DNA of 64,000 nucleotides from Azolla pinnata (GCA_037176905.1 JBBBWG010026646.1:63424-127423); one strand, 5' to 3'. Shown: positions 1-12,410, counted from the first letter of the stretch. Numbers and translations are program-made. The notes: generated by a model from the sequence alone, not told the origin.

Positions 1-1236
1 TCCTCCCTTTCGCGATCCTCCCTTTCCCGATTGATCGATCGGTCGATGATATTCGCATATATATATATACATATATTTATCTGATCCACACAACCTTCCG
101 ATCGAGATCGATCGACGGCCGTTGGTTCATTCGCACGCGATTTGCGACTCGGAGAGGTTCGATTTGCTCTTGTAAGCAGAGCACCATTTGATCTGATCAT
201 ATAAAAACAGACATTTGATAGATAATGGGAGAAGCTCTGGGATTTTACATGTAATTTACATAAATACACACATATGGACAGATGAATAGATTATAGCTAA
301 GATTCATAGAGACAGAGATGTAGAGATTTTGATGTATGCATAGCATAGCAGAGCTCCTCTTATTTCAGGAAAAAATTCCGAATCAACAACAGTATGTATA
401 TATACATCATAACATGCTTTGCTTTCTTTGAATCAATGCAGCAATCTCCACATGTAAAAATGGCAGGCATATAAACCCTGCGTATATGAAGGCGGAATGG
501 GAGGGGGGGGGGGCTCATATGAGCCAATCCAAATTGAAATTGCTTTGTAATCAATCGATCAATCATCTGATGTAATGATCAAACAAACAAAACACACAAC
601 TCTACAAAAATCTGAGCTTTTGGATCGAATCAAGCAAGCGGAGCTAAAGAAAAGAGCTCCGATTCCAAAAACGACGAAAGATCGAAGGGGGTGGGGGGAA
701 AGAATCAAAGAATCCGATTTTCCAAATGATGTGTAGCTTGGTCCATTGTAGTAGGGGCGGTTGTTGGGTCCATTCGCGCAGCAAACCTGGTGTTGGAATG
801 CGGGCATATCATCTCCCAGAATGATGATGCATCTCTGACTGGAATGCATTGAGCCAATGCCATGCTACCTTGAATGCATAACACCCACACAAGCAACTCT
901 TCTTCTTCTTCTTCTGCTTTCTTCTTCTGCTTCTTTCCACATCGAGCATTGTGCAATCGGTCGAGCGAGAGCTCGAGATTGTGATAGGCGGTGCCACTCT
1001 CCCAGCTCAGGGGAAATCCATCGGGCCACGGATTTCCATCGATCCATGCCGTGCTCCTCGGAATCCATCGATCCCTCGATCCATCGATCCTCGAATCCAC
1101 CATCGATTCCACGCAACGCGCTCGAAGTCCATCGATCCCACGCGAGGCGCTCGATCGAGATCCCATCGATTCCAAGCTCCGCACTCTCCACCGGCAGAAG
1201 TCGGGGCGCCCAGATTGCGGATTGCGATCGCGGGAA
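1..1236. other. Intergenic, 3' flank of the GATL gene
   Basis: No gene is supported here. The first 850 bases are AT-rich with a TA run near 58-70 and a run of G near 500-515. From about 1020 to 1180 the sequence becomes a degenerate array of decamers of the type CCATCGATCC, which opens several reading frames on both strands. These frames share no recognisable protein family and change composition with the repeat, so I treat them as repeat artefacts. Confidence 0.6.
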
Positions 1237-2841
1237 TCACAGGACATAGGCGGAGGAGATGGCAAGAGGAGGAGAAGGTCGGGGGAGGAGGAGATCGTAG
1301 GGCGCCCAAAGGCTGTCCAAGGGGCAGGGGCGGCGAGCATCGAGGCGGTGCCAGGGCTTGCCCTTGCCGCTCCAATGGAGGAGGGAGACGGGGCCGGGGT
1401 GGAGGCGGCGGCAGCTGCCGTGGGCATTGTCGCCGCCGAGGCCGTGCTGGTTCCAGCGGTGATCGATCGCTTGAATGCTGCCCGCGAAGACGAGGAGGAA
1501 CGGGGGCAGCGATCCGAGCTCGTAGATGCGAGGATTGCCCAGCTTCTGCACCTCCATCCAGCGCTCGAGGCGGCGGGTGAAGCCCGCGGAGCGCCACAGA
1601 TCGAGGTCCATCACCATCACGCCGGTGTTGAAGTAGCAGGGCCGGCGGCGGCGGCGGCGGCGGCGGCTTCGAGGGCGATGATCATCGTCATGGCTATGGC
1701 TATGGGCTTCTTCTTCTTCTTGTGCTTCTTGTGCTTCCTCTTCTTGTGCTTCTTGTGCTTCCTCTTGTGCTTCTTCTTCTTGTGCTTCTGCTTCTTCCTC
1801 TTGTGCTTCTTCTTCTTCTTCGCTGCTTGCGCCGCCGAATGCGAGCTTCGGCAACTGCCCATCTGCCCAGAACTCGGGCGTGAAGTACTTGCGGAAATCG
1901 GCGTGGCAGTACTCGGGCGCCGCGATCGCGGCCCCGCCCATCGGCGTCCCCCACAGCTTCGCAACATCGTCGACCAGGACCACGTCGGAGTCGAGGTAGA
2001 TCACGCGCCCGACGCACGAGCCCGGCAGCAGCTCCGCGATGTAGATCCTCGCGTAGTTCAGCGGCTCCTCCAGCGCCTCGCGCAGCGACGCCGAGATCCT
2101 GCGCCTCACCGCGCCCGCGTCGATCTCGTACACCCCGAATCGCAGGTACGGGAACGCCCCCCGCACGATCCGCGCCAGCGCCCGCGACGATGCCGACAAC
2201 CGCGGCGCCGCTGATTCCGATTCCGATCCCGATCCCGATCCCGATTCCGATTCCGATTCCGATTCCGATCCCGATCCCGATCCCGATCCCGATCCCGATT
2301 CCGTTCCCGATTCCGATTCCGATGATGATGCCAGGAAATGGAAGACCACATTCTCCGGACACGATGCGTGCTGCACTATCGACAGGATCGCCGCCATCGT
2401 CCCCCTCATGTACGCCCTGTCCAGCGTCATCGCTATGTGCACCGATCGCGGGTCGCATCTCGCATCCTCCGCTCCCCCGCCATCGCCATTGCCATCGCCA
2501 TCGCCATCGCCATAGCCGCCGCTGCTGTTCCTTCTCCCTTGTGCCCTCTCCTCCATCTCTGCCGCTCGCTCGCTGCACTCTGCCCCGTTCTTGAATGCCG
2601 GCGCTTCCTTGAATCGCAGCGCCGCCGCCGCCGGCCATCGCATGCCCTCCTCCTCCTCCTTCTGCTTCCCTTCCTTGCCGCCGTTGCCATGGCCAGCGCC
2701 CCCCCTTGCGACAAACCCCGACGCTCTTCCTGATGCTGCTGCTGCTGCTATTGTTGCGACAGGGGAGGTTAGGAGGAGGTGCCCGAGAAGGAGGAGGAGG
2801 AGGAACAGCAATGGGGAAGAGGGGGAGCAGGCTGAGAACAT
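1237..2841 (-). CDS. GATL-type galacturonosyltransferase-like protein (GT8)
   Basis: This intronless gene encodes 534 aa of the plant GATL clade of glycosyltransferase family 8. The start at 2841 is chosen because it begins a hydrophobic segment (residues 11-30) suited to a Golgi type II membrane protein or signal anchor. Family hallmarks are present in order: the [14 protein letters not shown] block (134-147), [12 protein letters not shown] (158-169), NYARIYI (262-268), the metal-binding DSD of [12 protein letters not shown] (281-292), APEYCHADF (308-316), [13 protein letters not shown] (402-414), [12 protein letters not shown] (443-454), [12 protein letters not shown] (461-472) and the terminal HWSGKGKPW (489-497). 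GATL proteins are usually about 350 aa. The excess here is an N-terminal linker and two insertions inside the catalytic domain: Ser-Glu/Ser-Gly dipeptides (172-210) and a Glu/Ala/Gln, His/Asp and Arg tract (339-400). Known GATLs act in pectin or xylan synthesis; the exact activity here is unknown. Confidence 0.88.
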   Translation of the reverse strand: MFSACSPSSPLLFLLLLLLGHLLLTSPVATIAAAAASGRASGFVARGGAGHGNGGKEGKQKEEEEGMRWPAAAALRFKEAPAFKNGAECSERAAEMEERAQGRRNSSGGYGDGDGDGNGDGGGAEDARCDPRSVHIAMTLDRAYMRGTMAAILSIVQHASCPENVVFHFLASSSESESGTESGSGSGSGSGSESESESESGSGSGSESESAAPRLSASSRALARIVRGAFPYLRFGVYEIDAGAVRRRISASLREALEEPLNYARIYIAELLPGSCVGRVIYLDSDVVLVDDVAKLWGTPMGGAAIAAPEYCHADFRKYFTPEFWADGQLPKLAFGGASSEEEEEAQEEEAEAQEEEAQEEAQEAQEEEAQEAQEEEEAHSHSHDDDHRPRSRRRRRRRRPCYFNTGVMVMDLDLWRSAGFTRRLERWMEVQKLGNPRIYELGSLPPFLLVFAGSIQAIDHRWNQHGLGGDNAHGSCRRLHPGPVSLLHWSGKGKPWHRLDARRPCPLDSLWAPYDLLLPRPSPPLAISSAYVL

Positions 2842-2906
2842 GGATCTCCCCCTCCCCGGGGTGTGGGGCGTGGGGGGGTGTGGCCGGAGAAACAGCACGG
2901 GGAGGC

Positions 2907-2939
<33 letters not shown>

Positions 2940-3340
2940 GGCAGATTGGCAGGGAAGAAAGGACGGACGTCTGCCTGTGCAGTGCAGGAAGACGCACAAA
3001 TGGAGTCTTGGAGAAGCCTCCTGCTCTGCGAGGTGGGGGGAAATGGGCGATGGCGGGCGATGGCGGGCAGCAGCAGCTCCGACAGCGAGGAAGAAGAAGC
3101 AGAAGCAGAAGCAGAAGAAGAAGAAGAAGAAGAAGAAGAGAAAGGGGGGAAGAAGGAATAGCGCGTGACAGAGAGGCAGAAAGAGACAGAAGACGGAAGG
3201 AAAGGAGGAAGCAGGGGAAGGAAGAGTCTCTCTGGGGACCTGTTCAAATAAAGGAGGAAAAAAGGAGAGGAAGAAGAAGAAGAAGAAGGAAGACGACGAC
3301 ACGAAGAAGACGACGACCGTGTCTACGTATTCGTATTTCC
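2842..3340. promoter_or_regulatory. GATL 5' flank with microsatellites
   Basis: This stretch lies directly upstream of the minus-strand GATL start. It carries a (GCTT)n run near 2908-2940 and a GAAGAA/GCAGAA run near 3085-3140, followed by more AGAAGA repeats to about 3310. Overlapping frames on both strands are repeat-driven. It probably holds the leader and core promoter of the GATL gene, but I see no definite TATA box. Confidence 0.4.
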
Positions 3341-3355
3341 CCCTTCCTCCACGCG

Positions 3356-4060
3356 TACACCGTATGTACGTACGCACGTATGCATGCACGTACGCATGTG
3401 TGCCATGCTGATCGATGTCGTTGCATGCGCATACGCCTGCCATACGCGTACTGCGTTCGTATACGCGCTGCGTATCTTTCGATGTGTACTTCGTTCGATG
3501 GGCTTCAACATGCACCGTATGTATGTACGTGCGCATGCCCACCGTATGTACGCACGTACGTATGCACGTATGTGTGCCATACTGATCGATGCTGCTACAT
3601 GCGCATACGCCTTCCATACGGGTATTCCGTACGTATATGCGCTGCGTATCTTACAATGCGTATTTCGTTCGGAAGGCCAGTGGCTTGTCGATGCGCTTCA
3701 ACATGCACCGTATGTATGTACGCACGTATGCCTGCATGTATGTACCTACGTATGCATGCACGTATGTGTTCCATGGTGATCGATGTCGTTGCATGCACAT
3801 ACGCTTGCCATACGCGTCTGCGTATCTTACAATGTGTATTTCATGCGAAAGGCCAGATGGGCTTCAACATGCACCGTATGTATGTACGTACGTATGCATG
3901 CATGTATGTACGTACGTATGTATGCACGTATGTGTCCCATACTTATCGATGTCATTGCATGCATATATGCCTGCCATATGCGTACTACGTATGTATACGT
4001 GCTTCGTATCTTACAATGTGTATTGCGTTCGATGGGCTTCAGCAATGCACACATATTTCG
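3356..4060. repeat. Tandem array of ~155-193 bp units rich in TACGTA/ATGCAT
   Basis: The motif CACCGTATGTATG recurs at about 3358, 3512, 3705 and 3871, with a decayed copy near 4047. This gives spacings of roughly 155, 193, 166 and 176 bp. Each unit carries the same ordered blocks: alternating TACG/TATG/CATG tetramers, a segment reading CATACTGATCGATG, a CATACGCC segment, CGTATCTTACAATG, and GATGGGCTTCAACATGCAC. The 193-bp unit contains a partial internal duplication. The units diverge by point changes and small indels. Frames of 60-130 aa on both strands are only the alternating tetramers translated. The array sits in the intergenic space between the GATL gene and CGL160. Confidence 0.85.
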
Positions 4061-5024
4061 CATCTTTTTTAGCGTCTCCGCTGCTGATCGGCTGCGTCGA
4101 ACACAGATTGCGAGCGCGTTGTGTTGAAATTCGTTAAGCGACTACCTGGGTTTGCGATTCATCCGAACTTGCAGATCGCTGAAATTCGTCATGCTCTGTT
4201 TTTCTCTTTTTTTTTGGTTGGCATCGTCGATTAAGAAAAAAAAAAGTCGTAAGCTGCAGAAAATCGGATTTAAATTCCCGAGTCGATCGAACGACCGAAT
4301 CTGTTCACTTTCGAGACGAAATCGTCTGTGGCCGTAGCGAAAAACTATTTCCCGATATTTGCAGATTTCACTTCAAGAGAAAAGAAAAACGACAGTTCCT
4401 GAACGTGAAATACGTGTAGAATACGTCCGACTATACTCCCGTAACCTATTTTTGTCCGTAAAATACATATTGTTTTAACACACACATGTATGTATGTGAT
4501 TGCTACCATGCCATGCCATGCCATGCATGTGTCCTACCTACCTACCTCCCAATATGCACAATCTGCATCTCTAGATATTCCTAGCAGGGTGCCCATGGAT
4601 GATGTGGGTCCTTTCAAGCAGGAGAGGCATACATTACAATATCAAACAGAAAGCCATGGGCAACATCTCCTCTACATGCATGTTGCCATGGCATAAACAA
4701 AACGGGTTGCATGGACGTTAACGGAATTAACTAGACAAATCACTCCACCAACTAAGAACGGCCATGCACCGTGTTTATGTGCCCATTTGCGCCATCGATC
4801 ATGCATGCATGTGTATGTATTATTGCCCACGGTGCGGGCAGACATCAACGAATCATTCACAATATGATGAACGATACGATCGTCAAGTTAGTCGGCATCA
4901 ACTGCGTTTCTGTGTAGCTTTCTTTTCTAAAATGCGAACGTGGCCTGTTATGTATGTATAGGAAGGCAGCAGTTCTGCTGTGCGATCTCGTGGCAGAAAG
5001 TTTTTTTTACGCACGCTGCAAGAG

Positions 5025-5058
<34 letters not shown>

Positions 5059-5622
5059 CCAGTTCCTCCAGCAGCTCTCTCTCCAGTCAGCCGATGCAGA
5101 TCGCGACCGATGCAGCCTTTCCAGCCTCTCTCTTCGCACCGATTCCCTGCAGTGCTCTCTCCAGCCCGACGGTGCAGATTGCGACCGATGCAGAAGCCGA
5201 CGATGCATAACACGAGCAGATGGGACGACAACAACCGCGAGAAATCGCACAAAAGGGGGCCGCAATGATCGTCGAGCATCGAAATCTGCCGAGGTTCGTC
5301 GATCGATCGATCTATATTTGGGTCCTCCGATTGATCGAGGTTCTTCGATCGATCTGGGTTCTTCGATCGATTAATCGATCGAGGTTCTTCGATTGATCTG
5401 GTTCTTCGATCGATTGATCGATCGATCGATTTGCAAGACACAGATTCATAGATTTAGAGCTTGGGTTCTTGGATCGATCTGATCTTGTTCCGAGCTACTA
5501 CTAACACTAGTACCGTGGCCACAGTCGGAGGAGACAGATAAGAAGTTGATCCTTCTCCTTCTCCTTCCTCTGCTCGTTTTCCTGCGGCTGCTGCTGCTGC
5601 TGCTGCTGCTGCGTCCCCGATC
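4061..5622. other. Intergenic, upstream of CGL160
   Basis: No gene is supported. The stretch contains a CCATG run near 4508-4525, a CT microsatellite at about 5027-5055, and a block at 5290-5430 dominated by GATCGATC palindromes and TTCTTCGATCGATC units. The last 150 bases before the CGL160 start are pyrimidine-rich with CTT and CTG triplets and are likely its promoter and 5' leader. Confidence 0.5.
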
Positions 5623-8600
5623 ATGCCTCGCTACTCCCCCTCCTTCGCCATATCCGTCTCCACTCCCACCGCCGGACCTGCTCTGCTCTGCCGAGCTGAG
5701 CAAATCGGTCCGCCACCGCCGCAGCTGCAGCAACAACAACGACAACAACGACAACAACAACTACAACAACAACAACAACAACAACAATCTCCTCCTCCTC
5801 CTCCTACCCCCCGAAAGAAACTCAGGAGGGAGAGATGGCAGTGGTCCAAAGGCGACGGCCCCGGCGAGTATGGCGGCCCTCCTCTGGATTTCAAGATCAG
5901 GCAGTTCACCTGGAAGGATCGCGGCGTCGACCCGGTCGCTTCTCGTGCGGATTACATCTGGAACAAGGAATGGCAGAGCCATCTCCAGCTGACGCCGGCG
6001 CTAACTTCCTCCGAAGAAGGCGGCGAAGAAGACAAGACGAAGAAGAAGAACGAGAAGGTCACCGGTTCTGCGTCGCCTTCACGGGTATGATCTTTCTCGA
6101 CACATGCATATGCGTCCCGTCCATGCATATCTGAGAGATGGCATATGCAGAGCAGAGATGAACGAGGTGCATCTTGTATGCAAGATGATATGATGTGAGG
6201 CGAGTGGTATATGCAGCGTGATTTGAAGATCAATGGAGTTGGGCGGTATCTGTTGGCATGCATAAAATGCGTAGTGTTTCATATATGGAGACGATGAATC
6301 GTTGGAAATGTGTAATGTTTTGCACGAGAGGGAAGAGAACATGTAGGTGTTTTTTGGCATAGAGAGAGAGAGAGATGTAATTAATGAAAAGGTCTCACTC
6401 GTCATCTCAGCTAATCTGCTGTAAAATTGCGAGGCAAATGAAACGGGAATGGATGCATCAGATTCAGTTTTATCTCGAGAAGACGCGACAATAATACTAG
6501 ATCGAATTAACAATCATCACTGCCATGAATATTCAGAGATCGTTGTCTGAAAAGTATTCTTCTCAAACCACAATATTTTTAGCAAGTTGTTGAGCGCATC
6601 TAAATTCAGATGTGTATCAAATGCAATTCATCTGCATCTTAAGTGCATATATGCACATACCTATTGAAGGCTGACCCATACCATTAACAGCTGGAGTATA
6701 AGGAGCAGAAAATTCTCTTTTAATTCAGTTTTTTGCACAATAATTTGTGGATTGAGTATTAGTGCACTCTCCTCCATCAATGATTATCAAAACTTCAAAT
6801 TTGACCTGACTGAGAGGTAACAAATATATGCAGTTTCTGAAAACATCAGCCATTGATTAAAGTCCCTAATGGTATTGTTTCCCCCATACTAGAGAATCTT
6901 TGGAAATCACCATATAATGGTAAATCTGGCAATTCTCTAGGAGATGCAAACGGTTTGTAAGCAGGTGGAAAATAGCTAGTCATTATATATAACTCTTTGT
7001 GATTCTCCCTTGTGACTCTCTATTCGCATATAACGTGCCGTAAAATCCTATGTACCATGCCACTAGATTGTATCATTGAATTTGATTGACTTACAATTGT
7101 AGTATCATTGTTTCAAGAGAGAGAGAGAGAGAGATTCTTACCCTACCTAGATTCGCAGGAACAGCCAATTCAAGCTGGCTTTCTGAGCCTTAATAGGTCA
7201 ATGGCATTGGAAAGGTAGTTCACACTCCTGGGTATACAAATTCTTATGTTACCCTTTCAGCTTATACTTGGCTAATCATTCTAGACATCCTGAAATCCTT
7301 TCTTCAGAATTGACGTGGATCTTTCAAAGGAGCTTGTCAGACCAGAGAAATCTATACTTGTGTCTCAAGTAGAGGCTCTGCGCGAGGGCCTGCAAACAAA
7401 TGAGGTTTTTGTGCAGAAAAGTTCAGACATTGGGAATTAAAGAATGCTGAAAGTTGTTACAGTCAACACTTAAAAGGAGAATAACAGTGTAATTACTCAT
7501 TATCAGGCTATTCAACAAGACAAACCAAGATGGAGAATGGCACCCACCCGACGAGAACAAAAGGCATGGTCACAGGCTCGTAAGCGTGCGGGCATGGTAT
7601 AAATGCATAATACTTAACATGTATCTGTCTATCTATCTATCGATCTACCTATACATCTGTGCACATGTAAATTTACACTTCCATTACGAGAGAAATGTGT
7701 GTACACATGCACATGTTTATTTGAACATTGAAAGAGAATTGGACTTAAATCTAATGATCCCAGAACAATGACACTTTCTCAGAATCAGGCATTTTATTGT
7801 TTTTATTAGGCTGTGTTGGTCTCAGATGGAGAAGAAGGCCAACAATTTGCTCAAAAAAGGATTGCTGCATCCAAGAAGGATTACTCTCAGGTTAGGAACT
7901 AGAAATTACTTCTTATGCTGCAGATATAATAGTACTATTTTACAGTGGCCAATTTCCTAAGCTGATGTTATGATTGCAGATTAAAGGCGACTTAGAAATT
8001 TACACCATGCTCTTTGGAGCTCTGGGTAGTGGAGTTGCATATGTATGGTATTCTACAGAGATTGCATTGAGGTGCATTTTCTCAATATTCTATATATATA
8101 TACCATTTTAGGTCTTTTAGAATTCAAAGAAATTACTTATATATATAATGGGTCAAACTTGTGAACTTACTCAGTTATGGGATTGGCTTGCTTGGATCCC
8201 TTGTCTATGTCAAGATGCTGGGGAACAGTGTAGATTCGATTGGTCAAAGTAATGTTCAAGGTGTACTGAGGTAATTCACTCTGTAAGTTTTCTCATTGTC
8301 TAGGCTTCTGATGCTGATTCTTATATTTTTCTTTTAAAAAGAAAGACATTCCACATAACAGTACATGAAAAGGTCTTTACCAAGCAACTTGTCAGGTCCC
8401 TTTTTTTTTGGGGGGGGGGGAGTATAGCCATCTAGGTGGTGTATAATTAAACCTTATTTTTGAATGTGACATAATATAGAGTAGTAAGGTCTTTCATAGG
8501 TTATAAAAAACGCTTCTTTTTTGTACCATATTATCCGAGTCACCTTTTATTTGCTCCTGTTGTCCTCACAAAATTATAAGTAGACACATAAATACGTTAA

Positions 8601-10358
8601 AGTATGCAATATAGGAACTTGGAATATGCACCTTTATAACGGAATGCTTCTCTGTCTCAGCTATAACATCCCACCAACAATTTATAGTTATAATTAGAAA
8701 ACCAAACTTCTAGTTTTATCAATGAAACTTCTTGCATAGGTCCATAAAGTCCCAGTTATGGCATTGGCATTTTTTGAAATATATCTTAAACAAAGTGTAA
8801 GCTCTATTTGTAACCTGGTTTGGTACTTACCAAAGGAATTCAAATTTTCTGTGTCTAGTTTTCCATCGTTTATTTGAAGAATTGTGAAACTATAATAGTT
8901 CATTGTTGCTGAATTGAAATAGGGGCGCAATTGGGCAACCACGGTTATTGGTGCCTGTCATCCTTGTCATGTTTTTCAATAGATGGAATACGTGAGTATA
9001 AATACTTGCTATGTTTGATTAAACTGTTTTTTCCGTATGTTTAGAAGCTGCATTTGGTTTATCATTTTCATAGATAAATGCTCCATGTATTTGTATTCTC
9101 CATTGATGTCCCAATCTTGATAAACTATAATTATGTAGAAGTGTGCATGTCATCTGGGTAATCGGACAAAGGAAGTGAAGGGGTACGGAATGAGAAAGCT
9201 AGAAGCCAATACAAACCAAAACTAGAATGACACATTCTCTCATAAAAGCTTCACTATTTAGACCATCAAGCATCTACTAAAAGTGATATCACGACTCTTG
9301 TCAACTACTAAATAAAACCATGACCAACTCAATTCAAGTAGAAATGCAGACGTTTCGAGAAAAGGAAATCCATAGCCTTTCAAATTAGAACAATAAGATA
9401 ACGCAATTAATTTCAGAGAGTGGGAGACTAACGGGGTTCCTCCGTCATGTCCAGCACAGGTATCAGAAACAAATGGATGACATATTGAAGAGAAAGCAGA
9501 TTATCTACCCAAAATTTAAAGATGGAAATAGTTTTATTACTTGAAACGAAATATTAATACTGATAAAGGCATGGAAGGCTGTATAGTATAACCAAATGTC
9601 CCAACTCCCAATTTCTGGCAGAATTATGATATTATCTGGAGCTTCCTGAGTACTTTAGAGAGAGCTTTGAGTTATAAAATAGGAATCCTACTATATATTT
9701 CAATCTAGTAACCCTGTTCTTTTTTAGTTTTCAATCTGAAAGAACTATAAAGGAGTGAGGACGCGTTATATAAGGTGTTTAGGGGTAACACATGTGATTG
9801 TCATAATGAACTCGGAATTGGTTAAATACTAATCCAGTTGTCCATGTCCAAGACCTTGTACATGTCTGGGGGTAACACATTCGATTGGCATGATGGAATC
9901 AAAATTGCTCAGCTCTAATGGTTTGCAGAAATTTGGCCATTGCTAACTACTGTGGGCATCATTTTTATGATAGCCAATCTCTGTAGCCAATTCCTTGAAC
10001 CTGATAGATGCTCTTTTATTGGGAAATACCATACTACGTATTCGAACCCTAGACCTCCCATACACTCAATTGTTACCTTGCTACCGTTGGTCTGAATCAT
10101 CCATAAGCTCCTTTAGGATCTGGTTCTTTGACCCAGATCAGCTCAAATTCTGTAGTCCTGTTGGATGTTTAACTGGATATGATGGAATTATTTAAATAGG
10201 AAAATTCTTTTTCTTACAGGCTTCTTGTGCCCGAGCACAATGTACCACAGCTATGGTTGATACCTATGCTCGTTGGATTTTTCACTTACAAAGCAGCAGC
10301 TGTGGCTGAAGTCTTCAGGGATGTTCTACAAGACATCTCTGAAGAGAGGAATTTGTAA
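5623..10358 (+). CDS. CGL160: CGL160-like chloroplast ATP synthase assembly factor (AtpI/UncI domain)
   Basis: Nine exons with GT-AG introns keep one frame: 5623-6084, 7159-7214, 7308-7404, 7507-7596, 7810-7890, 7980-8071, 8175-8270, 8923-8991 and 10220-10358, giving 393 aa. The product matches Arabidopsis CGL160, a thylakoid membrane protein that promotes assembly of the CF1Fo ATP synthase. Blocks seen include WQWSKGDGPGEYGGPP and DYIWNKEW in exon 1, GFLSLNRSMALERIDVDLSK across exons 2-3, WRMAPTRREQKAW in exon 4, and the C-terminal membrane domain with LLGSLVYVKMLGNSVD, QPRLLVPVILVMFFNRWN and LIPMLVGFFTYKAA. The N-terminus is Ser/Ala/Pro-rich as in a chloroplast transit peptide and is followed by a polyglutamine tract (CAA repeats at 5725-5790) that I do not recall in angiosperm orthologues. 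Splice positions were set by eye; transcript data would settle them. Confidence 0.9.
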
Positions 10359-11241
10359 AGGTATCTGAAAGCTATCATCGGTATCTTGATACTCTACACT
10401 TAAATTTATGCCCATTTACTTTACATATCTTCTTGGATTTGGAGGAGAAAGCTGTAATATTTTAATGGTTTCAACCCCCTGACATATGTACCATAACAGA
10501 GTAATATTGGTTCTGATGAGAAGAGCATACCTTCTTTGAAAGTTTTGTATATATATAATTTAGACAATGAGATTAAAACACTGTCTAACGATATTGTTTC
10601 ATGAAGCTGTTCACAAATTTGTTTTATATGAAATTTGGAACCACTGCATGTTAAATGAGCAACTAAGATCGATGAATTTGATGGATCTGTTTGAGGGTCA
10701 AAAGGTTTATTCATTACCTTTTATACCTTTTTCCATTATAAAGCTTATTTATCTACGTATCCTTCATATTCACATGCTTACTGGTAATCAATAGCTATAT
10801 GGCTAACGTTTGCAATGGGGTAGATTTGTTGAAATGCTAGCACATTCTACCCCATTGATCTTTATCTTGATGTAATTGCTTGCGATCATTTTATATTAAC
10901 TGCAGGTTTTTCAATACAGATGTTTTGTTGTATTTCTTTCCATATGACATATGGGATGTTTTTCAATACAACTTCAACCAAGAGAAGTTAAATCGAAATT
11001 TGACTAGCTCGCCGAAATTACTATTTGGATACAATCTTTGTAACGCTTGGATATATATTCCTGCTGTGCGTCATTGTTAGAAGGAAAGTAGAGTGACATT
11101 AACATTCATTAAATGCTTCTCAGACTATTTTACTTATTGGCAATACTAGTGTTGAGCCAAATTGCACTCTTTTGAATCGTAACAAATATAAGTGGATGAT
11201 TAATTTGAATCATAACAAATATAATCTGAAAGACGACGATC
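10359..11241. other. AT-rich spacer after CGL160
   Basis: This contains the probable 3' untranslated region of CGL160 and AT-rich intergenic sequence. Short frames of up to 97 aa on either strand show no family resemblance. I see nothing else supportable here. Confidence 0.5.
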
Positions 11242-11787
11242 ATGTTCATCGCATCATCGCAATGCTCTGCGATACAGCTAAGTGACTCAAATCCTATTAT
11301 GATGGCTCCTGCTGCATATTATTATGTGGATTCAAGGTCTGAATTCCAAGGTCTTTTCTCTTTTTTGTTGTTTTCTGTGTTGAACGAGCACGCCTTCGTG
11401 CACGAGAAACTCTTGATTATGCTCCCATCGTCGACATTGCAACATTAAGGATGATGATGGAATCGATGGATGGATGGATGGATGATGTGACATTGCACTT
11501 GTGAGTGGATGGATGGTCAAACGACAGCGCCTTTCGGGTTGTGTATGCATCCCCATATGATGCTCTTACTTTGTAAGTGACTTATAGATATATACATAAT
11601 ATATGTTTTGTATGTATGCGAGCATGAATGCAGGGCATGGAGCTTAACAGAAAGAGAGGCAGACAAGCGGCTGGTGCTTCCGTATCTGATCTGTGAAATC
11701 GAGAATGCCGAGATATCGTCCATCGAAGGAGACGATCATCCATCAGACACAGAAGAAGGTCTTCTGACGCATTTTGCGATCATATAA
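11242..11787 (+). CDS. Unidentified small spliced reading frame
   Basis: I do not recognise this product. The clearest part is a pair of exons: a frame open from about 11379 ending at a strong GTGAGT donor (exon end 11500), and a second exon 11634-11787 after an ATGCAG acceptor. Joining them keeps frame through LHLAWSLTEREADKR and ends in TAA at 11787. The exon contains ETLDYAPIVDIATLRMM and the tail LVLPYLICEIENAEISSI, which is compositionally protein-like and not repeat-driven. An ATG frame at 11242-11353 would join the first exon in phase only if a 38-nt intron were removed, which is shorter than usual plant introns. The true 5' end may therefore lie elsewhere. It could also be a decayed gene. 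Confidence 0.35.
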
Positions 11788-11908
11788 TCGATTCGGCGGA
11801 CGATCTTTTGTTGTCGAGGTTGGGGATTTTTTTGTACATTGTGGGGAGCTGGGCGATTGTGGCCTCGACGACAGCTGATGATGCTTGCCCCGCTCGTGCT
11901 ATATATAT

Positions 11909-11941
<33 letters not shown>

Positions 11942-12308
11942 AACAAAGAAGACATTTTGATTTCTAGGGAATGAGGCAATCAGATAACATACAAAGTGGT
12001 GGAATGAGGATGCATTCAGAAGCTAAGTGCTACACGGATATGGTCGATTTCGTTCAATCTCATACTCTGCTATTTTACGAAAAATGTGTACCTGTAGATG
12101 TATTATACATATACTGTTGAAAATGCCTTACGCGTCTTTTTGCGGATCGTGACGGGCGATCGGAGGGCCCCCCTGGTTGATTGATCGAAGCCAGCAACTA
12201 CAAAACAACTGTTGAATTCCGTTCGATCCCATCTTGTGCGCATACAACATGCATATATATATGTATATATAAATTTCCACGAGAGCATCTTCTCGCCAGT
12301 TATATCCA
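11788..12308. other. Intergenic, left flank of assembly gap
   Basis: No gene is supported. A TA microsatellite lies at about 11899-11941. The rest is mixed sequence with no open frame that resembles a protein family. Confidence 0.5.
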
Positions 12309-12408
12309 NNNNNNNNNNNNNNNNNNNNNNNNNNNNNNNNNNNNNNNNNNNNNNNNNNNNNNNNNNNNNNNNNNNNNNNNNNNNNNNNNNNNNNNNNNNN
12401 NNNNNNNN
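12309..12408. other. Assembly gap of exactly 100 N
   Basis: One hundred consecutive N mark a scaffold join of unknown true size. Frames called across it are meaningless. Confidence 0.99.
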
Positions 12409-12410
12409 TG

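Noticed and set aside
1700-3247. Alternative 515-residue minus-strand frame and other frames over the GATL locus
   Set aside because: They overlap the GATL gene in the wrong frame and turn the Ser-Glu/Ser-Gly tract into Gly-Ile repeats; only the GATL frame has conserved blocks.
3356-4137. Tyr/Cys/His/Met-rich frames of 60-490 residues in the tetramer array
   Set aside because: Composition follows the alternating TACG/TATG/CATG tetramers; both strands give equivalent frames.
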